Shown here: positions 8,496 through 15,888 of the stretch, piece by piece
Numbering within the stretch: position 1 is the first letter of the stretch
Layout of the letters: every line of letters begins with the position of its first letter
Assembly (NCBI GenBank): GCA_903934285.1
Contig: CAIZNN010000131.1
Span: 1 to 40,223, forward strand
DNA from: Akkermansiaceae bacterium
GTDB lineage: Bacteria > Verrucomicrobiota > Verrucomicrobiia > Verrucomicrobiales > Akkermansiaceae
Reading direction: 5' to 3'
DNA: 40,223 bases
Position numbers and translations under genes: made by a program
Notes under the pieces: model-generated
Database searches by the model: none
Told to the model about the DNA's origin: nothing
The model's input: only the letters and a program-made list of their open reading frames with translations

Positions 8496-10538
8496 TTAAG
8501 CAAGGAGCCAGAAGTAAACAATGAGCAGCACCGAGGCGCCGAGACCGATCGCGCGCAGATACGCCTGCGGTCGTCCGCTCTGGCACCCGGAGGCGGACTC
8601 CGCGCCGCCTTGCAGGCTGGCGCAGACCTGATTGAAGCCGTCGTTCAAACCTTTCTCATCGGCGGTGCCGGTCCAGCGGCCGACCCATTTGATGAGCGCC
8701 TCAGTCCATGCCATCAACGGCACAAACAACCGCCGTTCGATCCCGTCCACCAGCCCCGCCAGCGCGGCCAGTGGCGCGATGACGAATTTGTCGTAGGTGG
8801 CATCGAAGCGCATTCCATCGCCGAGGAATTTCCAACCCCAGCCGAGCTTGACCTCTAACGGATCGGGCGCGCGGCTGTCGCCGGACGGCTTGCGATAGAC
8901 CAGCCATGAGGCGGTCACGCCCACGGTCACCAGCGCCAGCGACAAGCCGATGAGCTTGAGCGCCTCGGGAGTGGCCAGGGCGGCGCCATTGAACACCGCG
9001 GTCTCACCGATCAGCCATTCCTCGAACCATGGCCACAGCGGCGTGCCAATGAGTGCCAGCAACACCGCGCCGGCCGCCAACACAAATAACGGCACCAGCA
9101 TGACCGGCGGGCTCTCATGGGGATGGGACACCCCGGGCGTGCGTGGCTTGCCAAAAAACACCAACAAGGCCTGCCGCGTCATGTAGAAAGCCGTCAACAG
9201 GGCCGCCATGACCGCCAACAGGAACGGACCATGGCCGCCGGGCCAGATTGCCGCGCTGTGCAGCACCGCCTCCTTGCTCCAGAACCCGGAGAACACAAAC
9301 GGGAAGCCGGCCAGCGCCATCATGCCGATGGCATAAGTGATGAACGTCTTGGGCATCGCGCGGGCCAGGCCGCCCATGCGGCGGATGTCCTGCTCGTCGT
9401 GGCAACCATGAATCACCGAACCGGCGGAGAGGAATAACAGGGCCTTGAAAAACGCGTGCGCAATCAAATGAAACATCGCCGCCGCCACGCCGCCGGTGCC
9501 CAGCGCCACCATCATGAAGCCGAGCTGCGACACCGTCGAGTAGGCCAGGATGCGCTTGATGTCATTCTGCCCGAGGGCCACACAGGCGGCATACAACGCG
9601 GTGATTCCGCCGATCCACGCCGTGGCTGTTAGAGGCAGGCCGGTCGCGCCGCTGCTCATGAACAGCGGGTGGGTGCGGGCGACCAGGAACACCCCGGCCG
9701 CCACCATCGTCGCGGCATGGATCAGCGCGGAGACCGGCGTCGGGCCCTCCATCGCATCCGGCAGCCAGGTGTGCAATGGCACCTGCCCGGACTTGCCCAT
9801 GGCCCCGACCAACAACAACAACGAAGCCGCCGCGGAAACCGTCAGCCCGCCCACCGTGGTGACGCCCGCCAGGGAACCGAGCAGGCCCGTTTCTAACAAA
9901 CCATTGCCGTGGTCGAAAAACAACAACGTGCCGGTCTGGCCGTAGAGCCAGATCATGCCGAGGAAAAACGCCATGTCCCCCACGCGGGTGGTGATGAAGG
10001 CCTTCTGCGCGGCGGCGGCGGCGGAGGGTTTGGCAAAATAGAAGCCGATGAGCAGGTAGGAGGCGAGGCCGACCAATTCCCAGGCCATGAACAACAACAA
10101 CAGGCTGTTGGAATAGACCACCAGCAGCATCGCCCCGGAAAACAATGACAGAAAGCAGAAGAAGCGGCCAAAGCGCGCCTCGGTCTTCATGTATCCGGTG
10201 CTGTAGAGGAAAATCCAGAATGCCACAAACGACACCATCGCGCCCATCGCCGCACTCAGCGGGTCTAACACCAAACCCACCCGCAACGCCACCTCGCCGA
10301 AGCTGAACCAGGTGCTGGCGGTTGCCAGGTGGAACGCGTGCCCGTGGGCCGGTGCCAGCGTGCAGGCCAAGGCGGCCAGCGCCAGCAGGCAGGACGCCAA
10401 CAACGCGCCAAGCGCGAGCCACGACGCCTGGCGGCCGAGCCGGTCGGGCAGGAACGCGCTGATGGCGCCGGCCACCAGCGGCAGCAGCGGCACCAGCCAG
10501 AGCAGGCACGGAAGGTGGGGTAAGAGCGCGTCAGCCAT
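8496..10538 (-). CDS. nuoL: NADH-quinone oxidoreductase subunit L, with long C-terminal arm
   Basis: This 680-residue distal pump subunit of complex I is longer than the roughly 610 residues usual for bacteria. Core motifs are MAWELVGLASYLLIGF (Glu), GAMGKSGQVPLHTWLPDAMEGPTPVSALIHAATMV, and QNDIKRILAYSTVSQLGFM. After the core comes YDKFVIAPL, the start of the lateral helix that runs along the membrane arm, and then a final membrane helix. The stretch from YDK to the end is 99 residues, about 30 more than in E. coli as I recall it. The ATG at 10538 overlaps nuoK by 8 bases. The longer arm agrees with the presence of two NuoM subunits. Confidence 0.95.
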   Translation of the reverse strand: MADALLPHLPCLLWLVPLLPLVAGAISAFLPDRLGRQASWLALGALLASCLLALAALACTLAPAHGHAFHLATASTWFSFGEVALRVGLVLDPLSAAMGAMVSFVAFWIFLYSTGYMKTEARFGRFFCFLSLFSGAMLLVVYSNSLLLLFMAWELVGLASYLLIGFYFAKPSAAAAAQKAFITTRVGDMAFFLGMIWLYGQTGTLLFFDHGNGLLETGLLGSLAGVTTVGGLTVSAAASLLLLVGAMGKSGQVPLHTWLPDAMEGPTPVSALIHAATMVAAGVFLVARTHPLFMSSGATGLPLTATAWIGGITALYAACVALGQNDIKRILAYSTVSQLGFMMVALGTGGVAAAMFHLIAHAFFKALLFLSAGSVIHGCHDEQDIRRMGGLARAMPKTFITYAIGMMALAGFPFVFSGFWSKEAVLHSAAIWPGGHGPFLLAVMAALLTAFYMTRQALLVFFGKPRTPGVSHPHESPPVMLVPLFVLAAGAVLLALIGTPLWPWFEEWLIGETAVFNGAALATPEALKLIGLSLALVTVGVTASWLVYRKPSGDSRAPDPLEVKLGWGWKFLGDGMRFDATYDKFVIAPLAALAGLVDGIERRLFVPLMAWTEALIKWVGRWTGTADEKGLNDGFNQVCASLQGGAESASGCQSGRPQAYLRAIGLGASVLLIVYFWLLA

Positions 10539-10842
10539 GGAGGGAATCGAGGCGGTTGAGATCGGTGGAGCGGGTGTGGCGGAAGACCATCAGGATGATG
10601 GCCAGGCCCACGGCGGCTTCCGCAGCCGCAATCGCAATGGAAAACAGCACGAACAGCGGGCCGGTTAGATCGACATCCGGCGGCCCGTAGCGCCAGAAGG
10701 CGATGAAGTTGATGTTGGCGGCGTTGAGCATGAGCTCGATGCCGACGAGGATCAAAATGGCATTGCGGCGGGTGAGCACAGCGAACAAGCCGAGGGAGAA
10801 CAGCAGCGCGGAGAGCGTGAGCAGCAAGGAGAGCGGTGTCAT
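10531..10842 (-). CDS. nuoK: NADH-quinone oxidoreductase subunit K
   Basis: This 103-residue, three-helix membrane subunit of complex I has the segment ILIGIELMLNAANINFIAF (here ILVGIELMLNAANINFIAF), with the conserved Glu in helix 2. The second family Glu appears in IAAAEAAVGLAIIL. The length is standard. The start overlaps the nuoJ stop and the end overlaps nuoL, so translation is probably coupled. Confidence 0.96.
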   Translation of the reverse strand: MTPLSLLLTLSALLFSLGLFAVLTRRNAILILVGIELMLNAANINFIAFWRYGPPDVDLTGPLFVLFSIAIAAAEAAVGLAIILMVFRHTRSTDLNRLDSLHG

Positions 10843-11354
10843 CAGCTGATAGGAGGTTGGGGTTTGCTGGCCGGATCGCGGGCAAACAACGCCGCACCGA
10901 CCAGCACCGCGGTGAGCAACACTCCCACCGCCAGCACGGCGGGCACCGCATTTTCAAACAGCTCCAGCCCCAGCGCCGTGACCGGCATGGCCGGCGGGCA
11001 ATCCTGGGCCGCCTCGCCCGGCACGCCCGTGCCAATCGCGTAGAGCAGCAGCCCTAACACCGGTGCCACGCAAGCGAGGCCGGGGGCCAGCGAGCGCGGG
11101 CGCCGGGCCAGTTCCGCCGCTTCATCGCCGGGACGGGTGATCAGCAGCGCGAACACGATCAGAATGGCCACCGCGCCGACATAGACCATGAACTGGACCA
11201 AGCCGACGAACTCCGCGCCCACAGTCAGATAGAGCACCGCGATCATGGCCAGCACCAGCGCTAGCAACAACGCCGCATGTACCGGGCGCGCCTTCCACAC
11301 CGCGCCCAGCGCGGCGAGCAGAATCAGAGGAGACAGAATGAGCAGCGGAATCAT
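10842..11354 (-). CDS. nuoJ: NADH-quinone oxidoreductase subunit J
   Basis: This 170-residue membrane subunit of complex I has five predicted helices. The pi-bulge region of helix 3 is recognisable as EFVGLVQFMVYVGAVAILIVFALL, with the glycine/tyrosine pattern of NuoJ. The frame is open further upstream to 11678, but that extension only mirrors nuoH in another frame; ATG 11354 overlaps the nuoH TGA (ATGA) and gives the right N-terminus. nuoI, which usually lies between H and J, is absent. Confidence 0.94.
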   Translation of the reverse strand: MIPLLILSPLILLAALGAVWKARPVHAALLLALVLAMIAVLYLTVGAEFVGLVQFMVYVGAVAILIVFALLITRPGDEAAELARRPRSLAPGLACVAPVLGLLLYAIGTGVPGEAAQDCPPAMPVTALGLELFENAVPAVLAVGVLLTAVLVGAALFARDPASKPQPPIS

Positions 11355-12622
11355 TCGGCGAAGGTGTAGCGGCGGTTGCTGGTGGCCATGCGGCGGTTGA
11401 AGCGCACGGTGAGGATGACGAAGGGAATGAGCAGGATCGCCGAGCACAGCAGCCAACCCAGCGCCCCCCCGCCCGAATATTGCCAGATGGCGGCCACCGG
11501 CACCGTGAGCAGCGACACGGGAATGAGGCAGAGCCAAGCAAAGCGCATCAATTGGTCGATGCGCACGCGCGGGAAGGTGGCGCGCACCCACAGGAAAAAA
11601 AAGATCACCACGGCGAGTTTGCCGAAAAACCAAATCCACGACGGGACGCACGCCAGCCCGGGCAAGGGCGGCTGCCACCCGCCGAGAAACAAGGTGATGC
11701 CCAGCCCGGAAATGGCGAACAGGCCGAGGTATTCCCCCATGAAAAACAAGGCGTATTTGAAACCGGAATATTCGGTCATGTGGCCCGCGACGATTTCCGA
11801 CTCGCCTTCCGGCAGGTCAAACGGGCAGCGGTTGGATTCCGCGTTGGCGGCAATCAGGAAGATGAAGCCCGCCACAAACCCCCAGGGTGTTAGAACGTAC
11901 CAGGCCGGGATGAACCCGAGATGGAAGCCCGCCTGGGCCTCGACAATGCCGGAAAGTGACAGGGTGCCGGAAAGCATCACCACGCCCATAGCGGAAATGA
12001 TCAGGGGCAATTCATAACTCACCATTTGTGAGATGGCGCGCATCGCGCCGAGCATCGGAAACTTCGAACCGCTCGCCCAGCCGGCGATAAAGACCGCAAT
12101 CTCGGTCATGGTGCCCACCGCGAAAAAAAACAACATCCCCAGCTCCATCGGCACCGGCAACCAGTCGCGGCCATAGGGAATGACGCTCAGCGCGAGAATC
12201 GACGGAATGACGATGAGCACCGGAGCTAACAAATGCAGGAACCACTCCGACTTGGTCGGCACGATGTCCTCCTTGGTGAGCATCTTGATGCCATCGGCCA
12301 CCGGCTGGAGAATCCCGAAGATGCCGGCGCGGTTGGGACCGATGCGGTTCTGGGCGCGCGCCAGCGTCTTGCGCTCGATGAGGGAGAGCAGCGCGAAGGC
12401 TGTTAGGAAGACGGCGACCACGGTGGCGGCGGCGGCGGCGAACGAGCCGATGGATACCAACCAGTCCGGTGCCTTGGCGGCTTGCAGGCCCATTTCGACC
12501 AGGCGTTGGGGCAGGCGCGGCCACGACTCGGGGGCGAGCAGCGGCGGCGCCTTGGTGGTTTGCGCCCAGCCGAGGGTCGACAGCGCGCCCATCCACAGGG
12601 CGATCAGCGCAGGCAGTCTCAT
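11351..12622 (-). CDS. nuoH: NADH-quinone oxidoreductase subunit H
   Basis: This 423-residue subunit forms the heel of complex I, where the quinone chamber meets the membrane arm. Landmarks are LIERKTLARAQNRIGPNRAG and LQPVADGIKMLTKEDIVP in the first third and the acidic loop region NRCPFDLPEGESEIVAG with HMTEYSGFKYALFFMGEY in the second half. The protein carries about 60 extra N-terminal residues that begin like a signal sequence (MRLPALIALWMGAL ending GWAQ), which most NuoH lack. ATG 12622 has a good Shine-Dalgarno site. This is the first gene of the operon; nuoA-G and nuoI are not in the window. Confidence 0.95.
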   Translation of the reverse strand: MRLPALIALWMGALSTLGWAQTTKAPPLLAPESWPRLPQRLVEMGLQAAKAPDWLVSIGSFAAAAATVVAVFLTAFALLSLIERKTLARAQNRIGPNRAGIFGILQPVADGIKMLTKEDIVPTKSEWFLHLLAPVLIVIPSILALSVIPYGRDWLPVPMELGMLFFFAVGTMTEIAVFIAGWASGSKFPMLGAMRAISQMVSYELPLIISAMGVVMLSGTLSLSGIVEAQAGFHLGFIPAWYVLTPWGFVAGFIFLIAANAESNRCPFDLPEGESEIVAGHMTEYSGFKYALFFMGEYLGLFAISGLGITLFLGGWQPPLPGLACVPSWIWFFGKLAVVIFFFLWVRATFPRVRIDQLMRFAWLCLIPVSLLTVPVAAIWQYSGGGALGWLLCSAILLIPFVILTVRFNRRMATSNRRYTFAE

Positions 12623-12629
12623 GCAGCGG

Positions 12630-12635
12630 CTCCTT
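12630..12635 (-). promoter_or_regulatory. Ribosome binding site of nuoH
   Basis: AAGGAG on the minus strand, 7 bases before ATG 12622, decides the nuoH start. It is the clearest Shine-Dalgarno site I see in the window, where most genes lack one. Confidence 0.7.
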
Positions 12636-13066
12636 GGTTGATATTCATTTCCCGTTTCCGTTTGGTTTCAATAAGTTACACCCGAGGTCAGGCGCTCGAC
12701 CCGGTGCCACAAGCCCACTCCCGCCGGGCCCTTCGCGGCGCGTGACGACACCCGTCTGCGGGCGTCTGCACCGAGGCGAAATCAAACGGTTGTTGGGGGA
12801 CAGTGCATTCATGCAGACAATCGACCAGTCGCGGCAGATCGGGGGTAACGGCCGCCGCAGTTCTCTTCACCTCATGCGGCCTAAGCAAGCTTTTTTTCGT
12901 ATTGCGACGCGCCGATTCGGACAAAAACCTACGGATTTCGGGATGCCACCGAGAGGGGGTCGGGCCCGCAGGGGTCGGTCGAGGTTGGGCAGGCCGCCCA
13001 ATACGGCAGGGAACCCGGCAAGCGGCACAAATCGAGCTTGCCCCGGCGTGGCACACAGGGCATTGC
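12636..13066. other. Divergent intergenic region between nuoH and the HAD phosphatase gene
   Basis: About 430 bases without a supported gene. A perfect 6-bp hairpin TTGGGC-AGGCC-GCCCAA lies at 12985-13001. A weak stem (GCCGCA...TGCGGC) followed by CTAAGCAAGC and a run of seven T lies at about 12857-12894 and could end a plus-strand transcript, although no gene precedes it on that strand. It must hold the promoter of the complex I operon, but no convincing -35/-10 pair is visible. Confidence 0.4.
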
Positions 13067-13714
13067 ATGCGCATGGCATTTTCCGCGGTCCTGTTTGATT
13101 TCGACGGCGTGCTGGTGGACACCGAGTGGGCGATCTATCAGTCGTGGCGGCGCGTCTTCGAAGCCCACGGCCACCCGCTGCCACTCGATATCTACACGCG
13201 CTGCATCGGGTCGGATTTCGCCACCTGGTCGGCCAAAACCCACCTCGAGGAGCTCACCGGGTTGGCTTTCGACTGGCATGATCTGGATGCCCGGCGCCAG
13301 CAGGAGATCCTGGGGGACCTCAGCGGCGAGCTGCCGATGCGGGGCGCGATTGTGTTGTTAGACAAGCTGGCCGCCGCGGCGCTGCCCTGCGCGGTGGTTT
13401 CCAGTTCATCGCACCAATGGGTGGACGGATGGCTGGCGAAACTCGGGCTGGCCGGGTATTTCCAAACCGTGGTGTGCCGGGGCGACGCGCCACGGATCAA
13501 GCCGGCGCCGGATTTGTTTGTGGAAGCGGCGGCGCGGCTCCAGTGCGCGGCGGCCGAGTGTCTGGTCATTGAGGATTCGCTCAACGGCGTGCTTGCAGCA
13601 CAAGCGGCGGGGATGCGGGTGTGGGTGGTGCCCAACCGGGTGACTGCGGGGCTGGATTTCGCCGCGGCTGAGCGGGTGTGCCCTTCGCTAGCCCATTGCG
13701 CGGCGGCACTCTAA
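13067..13714 (+). CDS. HAD-superfamily hydrolase, beta-phosphoglucomutase / sugar phosphatase type
   Basis: This 215-residue cytoplasmic enzyme has all HAD motifs: FDFDGVLVDTE (nucleophile Asp and acid/base Asp) near the N-terminus, VVSSSS (motif II), KPAPDLF (Lys of motif III), and LVIEDSLNGVLAAQAAGMRV (motif IV acidic pair). The cap is the small helical type I of the CbbY/beta-PGM/GS1 subgroup. Likely substrates are sugar phosphates or 2-phosphoglycolate; the sequence alone does not decide. ATG 13067 has GGG-rich bases 6-7 nt before it; ATG 13073 is also possible. An open frame extends to 12803, but the extension has no family match. Confidence 0.85.
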   Translation: MRMAFSAVLFDFDGVLVDTEWAIYQSWRRVFEAHGHPLPLDIYTRCIGSDFATWSAKTHLEELTGLAFDWHDLDARRQQEILGDLSGELPMRGAIVLLDKLAAAALPCAVVSSSSHQWVDGWLAKLGLAGYFQTVVCRGDAPRIKPAPDLFVEAAARLQCAAAECLVIEDSLNGVLAAQAAGMRVWVVPNRVTAGLDFAAAERVCPSLAHCAAAL

Positions 13715-13802
13715 CACCCGGCCCGGTCCGCCCTGCCTGCCGCCGCCAGCGCAGGATTTTCCCGCCAAATCAGCCAATCGGCGAAAAATGCTGAATTTTA
13801 GC

Positions 13803-13830
13803 TTGCCAAGCGGGCTGAGGTCTCTAGGTT
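13803..13830 (+). promoter_or_regulatory. Promoter of rpmI-rplT
   Basis: TTGCCA (13803-13808), 16-base spacer, TAGGTT (13825-13830). A start point about 7 bases on would fall nearly at the rpmI ATG (13840), so the transcript would have almost no leader. The pattern resembles the other promoters at 14691 and 17629. Confidence 0.5.
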
Positions 13831-13839
13831 GCCCCCCCC

Positions 13840-14049
13840 ATGCCAAGAGTTTCAGGAAAAGCAAAGACACGGAAAGCCGTCGCCAAGCGCTTCAAAGTCA
13901 CAGGCACAGGGAAGATACTACGTCGCAAACAAGGCAAGCGCCATTTGGCGCAATGTAAAAATCGCAAGCGCAAGCGCAAGCTTGGGCAGGCGACACTGGT
14001 TTCCGACGCCGACCTCCGCAACGTCAGAGAGAATCTTCCCTTCGCCTAA
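13840..14049 (+). CDS. rpmI: 50S ribosomal protein L35
   Basis: This 69-residue, highly basic protein of the large ribosomal subunit starts MPRVSGKAKTRKAVAKRFK, continues TGTGKILRRKQGKRH, and ends near residue 69, matching the family in length and motifs. It is followed by rplT, as in most bacteria, but infC, which usually precedes it, is replaced by the HAD gene. ATG 13840 is preceded by a C-run with no Shine-Dalgarno site. Confidence 0.97.
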   Translation: MPRVSGKAKTRKAVAKRFKVTGTGKILRRKQGKRHLAQCKNRKRKRKLGQATLVSDADLRNVRENLPFA

Positions 14050-14194
14050 CCCCTTGAAGTAGCCACGACGAAAATACGCCCCCGTCCGCGAATCGGACGG
14101 CCTTCACGCAGCCAGATCCCGCGAGGGAGACACGATCCGGCGAGACTGCGGAAGGAAATGACAACAACGGCCCGATCACTACCAACAACCGAAA
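14050..14194 (+). promoter_or_regulatory. rpmI-rplT spacer with hairpin, possible L20 control leader
   Basis: This 145-base spacer is long for a gene pair usually separated by a few tens of bases. It contains CCGTCCG-CGAAT-CGGACGG (14082-14100), a perfect 7-bp stem, plus further GC-rich complementary stretches. L20 is known to repress its own mRNA in several bacteria by binding a structure that mimics 23S rRNA. Such a role is possible here, but I could not match the rRNA-like site. Confidence 0.3.
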
Positions 14195-14572
14195 ATGCCA
14201 CGTGCCACTAATTCACCGGCCAGTCGCAAGCGTCGCAAGCGCGTGCTGCTCCGAGCCAAGGGTTTCCGCGGATTCCGCTCGAAACTCTTCCGTTATGCCA
14301 AGGACGCAGTCCGCAAGGCGCAAACCTATGAGTATCGCGACCGCAAGAAACGCAAGGGCCAGTTCCGCCGCTTGTGGACGCAGCGCATCAACGCTGCGGT
14401 GCGCGCCGAGGACATGACCTACTCGCGTTTCATCGAAGGCCTGAAAGCCGCCGGGATTGAAGCGGATCGCAAGATCCTCTCCGATATCGCGATTCAGGAC
14501 GCCCCGGCGTTCTCGGTGATCATCGCCCAAGCCAAGCAAGCGCTGGTAGCCAAAGCCGCTGCCTGCGCCTGA
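14195..14572 (+). CDS. rplT: 50S ribosomal protein L20
   Basis: This 125-residue protein binds 23S rRNA early in large-subunit assembly. The N-terminal arm is present as RKRRKRVLLRAKGFRGFRSK, and the core has KKRKGQFRRLWTQRINAAVR and Y-S-R-F-I-x-G-L-K-A-A-G-I, as in the family. Residue 1-5 MPRAT is typical. The gene is followed by a strong intrinsic terminator, so rpmI-rplT form a two-gene unit; pheS does not follow. Confidence 0.97.
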   Translation: MPRATNSPASRKRRKRVLLRAKGFRGFRSKLFRYAKDAVRKAQTYEYRDRKKRKGQFRRLWTQRINAAVRAEDMTYSRFIEGLKAAGIEADRKILSDIAIQDAPAFSVIIAQAKQALVAKAAACA

Positions 14573-14595
14573 GCCCCGCCAGCCAATCCCTCACC

Positions 14596-14631
14596 CCGCC
14601 GCCCGGTTCATCCCGCGCGGCGGTTTTTTTT
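14596..14631 (+). terminator. Rho-independent terminator of rpmI-rplT
   Basis: CCGCCGC (14596-14602) pairs with GCGGCGG (14617-14623), followed directly by eight T (14624-14631), 24 bases after the rplT stop. It is the best intrinsic terminator in the window. Confidence 0.88.
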
Positions 14632-14690
14632 GGGGCCCATGGCGCCGAATTCACGAAACTTAAATCTGGGATTGACGGCGGCGGGCCAAC

Positions 14691-14719
14691 TTGACACAAG
14701 CCGCCGCGCCACTTAGGCT
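14691..14719 (+). promoter_or_regulatory. Promoter of the radical SAM gene pair
   Basis: TTGACA (14691-14696), 17-base spacer, TAGGCT (14714-14719). A consensus -35 with exact spacing, about 40 bases before the ATG at 14766. It gives the local -10 form TAGGnT. Confidence 0.65.
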
Positions 14720-14765
14720 GGCGCGGCGCAAAAACCGAACTCTTTGACCGGGCGAATTCCTCACC

Positions 14766-15866
14766 ATGATCCACACCCCCACGCAAGCACCCACCGACCG
14801 GCCGGCGATGGCCGCCTACGATTTCAATGAGCGTCCGTTCCTGGTGTTTTGGGAAATCACGCGTGCCTGCGCGCTGGCTTGCAGCCATTGCCGGGCCGAG
14901 GCGCAAGCGCGCCGCCACCCGGATGAACTCGATGCCGCGGAAGCCAAACATCTGATCAGCCAACTCGCGGAATTGGCACCGCCGATGCTCATTTTGACTG
15001 GCGGCGATCCGCTGATGCGGCGCGACGCGCTGGATCTGGTGCGCGAAGCCACCGCCGCCGGCCTGCACGTGGGTCTCAGCCCGTCGGCCACCGAACTGTT
15101 GATGCGGGCGGATTTCGCCGCCATCAAGGCGGCCGGGGTCAAGCGCATGTCGCTGAGCTTGGATGGCGCCACCCGCGAAACCCATGACGCCTTCCGCGGC
15201 GTCGAGGGCACCTTTGAGCGCACCATCGAGGCGGTGCACCGCTCCCATGCGGTCGGCCTCGACCTGCAAATCAACACCACCCTGACCCGCGGCAATCTCA
15301 ATGAATTCGAGGCCTTCAAGAACCTGATGTTCGAACTCAAGCCGGCGATGTGGAGCGTGTTTCTGCTGGTGCCCACCGGGCGCGCCGGCTTGGCCGACCT
15401 GCCGGATGCGGCGGACATCGAGCGGGTGTTTGAAGAGATGGCGGACTTGGTGGGCAAGGCGCCGTTTGCCGTGAAAACCACCGAGGGCCACCATTTCCGC
15501 CGGGTCTTGATGCAGAAAATGGGCGCCCAAGGCCGCGCCATGCAAGGCATGCGCTCGCCACAGGGCATCCGCGACGGCCGCGGCGTGATGTTCATTTCCC
15601 ACACCGGGGTCGTCTCCCCCTCCGGCTTCCTGCCGATTGATTGCGGCAATGTGCGCCAACTCCACCCGGCCGAAATCTATCGCCACAACCCGTTGTTCAT
15701 GGCCCTGCGCGACAACGACGCACTGCGCGGCAAGTGCGGCCTGTGCGAATACCGCAGCGTCTGCGGCGGCTCGCGCTCCCGCGCCTATGGCGTCTATGGC
15801 GACCCCTTCGCCGCCGATCCCGCCTGCAACCATGTGCCTCACGGCAATCCGGAATGCGCCTGCTGA
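14766..15866 (+). CDS. Radical SAM/SPASM protein (TIGR04053-like)
   Basis: This 366-residue iron-sulfur enzyme carries the radical SAM cluster motif TRACALACSHCRAEA (C-x3-C-x2-C) near residues 33-47, then ILTGGDPLMRRD as the SAM-binding GGE/GGD-type loop and LSLDGATRETHDAFRG. The C-terminal SPASM region has GKCGLCEYRSVCGGSRSRAYG and a later Cys for auxiliary clusters. The opening YDFNERPFLVFWEITRAC is characteristic of the TIGR04053 group, close kin of the haem synthase AhbD. It forms a pair with the next gene, 22 bases away. The reaction is unknown; a role in haem or haem d1-like tetrapyrrole modification is plausible from kinship and from hemL nearby. It lies 47 bases after its promoter. 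Confidence 0.82.
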   Translation: MIHTPTQAPTDRPAMAAYDFNERPFLVFWEITRACALACSHCRAEAQARRHPDELDAAEAKHLISQLAELAPPMLILTGGDPLMRRDALDLVREATAAGLHVGLSPSATELLMRADFAAIKAAGVKRMSLSLDGATRETHDAFRGVEGTFERTIEAVHRSHAVGLDLQINTTLTRGNLNEFEAFKNLMFELKPAMWSVFLLVPTGRAGLADLPDAADIERVFEEMADLVGKAPFAVKTTEGHHFRRVLMQKMGAQGRAMQGMRSPQGIRDGRGVMFISHTGVVSPSGFLPIDCGNVRQLHPAEIYRHNPLFMALRDNDALRGKCGLCEYRSVCGGSRSRAYGVYGDPFAADPACNHVPHGNPECAC

Positions 15867-15888
15867 ACCCCCTCACCTAACAAAATCG

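Noticed and set aside
11355-11678. N-terminal extension of nuoJ
   Set aside because: The extra 108 codons lie inside nuoH in another frame and are Arg/His/Pro-rich; ATG 11354 with ATGA overlap gives the normal protein.
12857-12894. Small RNA gene ending at a T-run in the nuoH-HAD gap
   Set aside because: Stem is short with a 15-base loop, and no promoter is visible before it on the plus strand.
14520-15842. Minus-strand open frame of 440 codons over the first radical SAM gene
   Set aside because: Antisense shadow; the radical SAM and SPASM cysteines on the plus strand are decisive.
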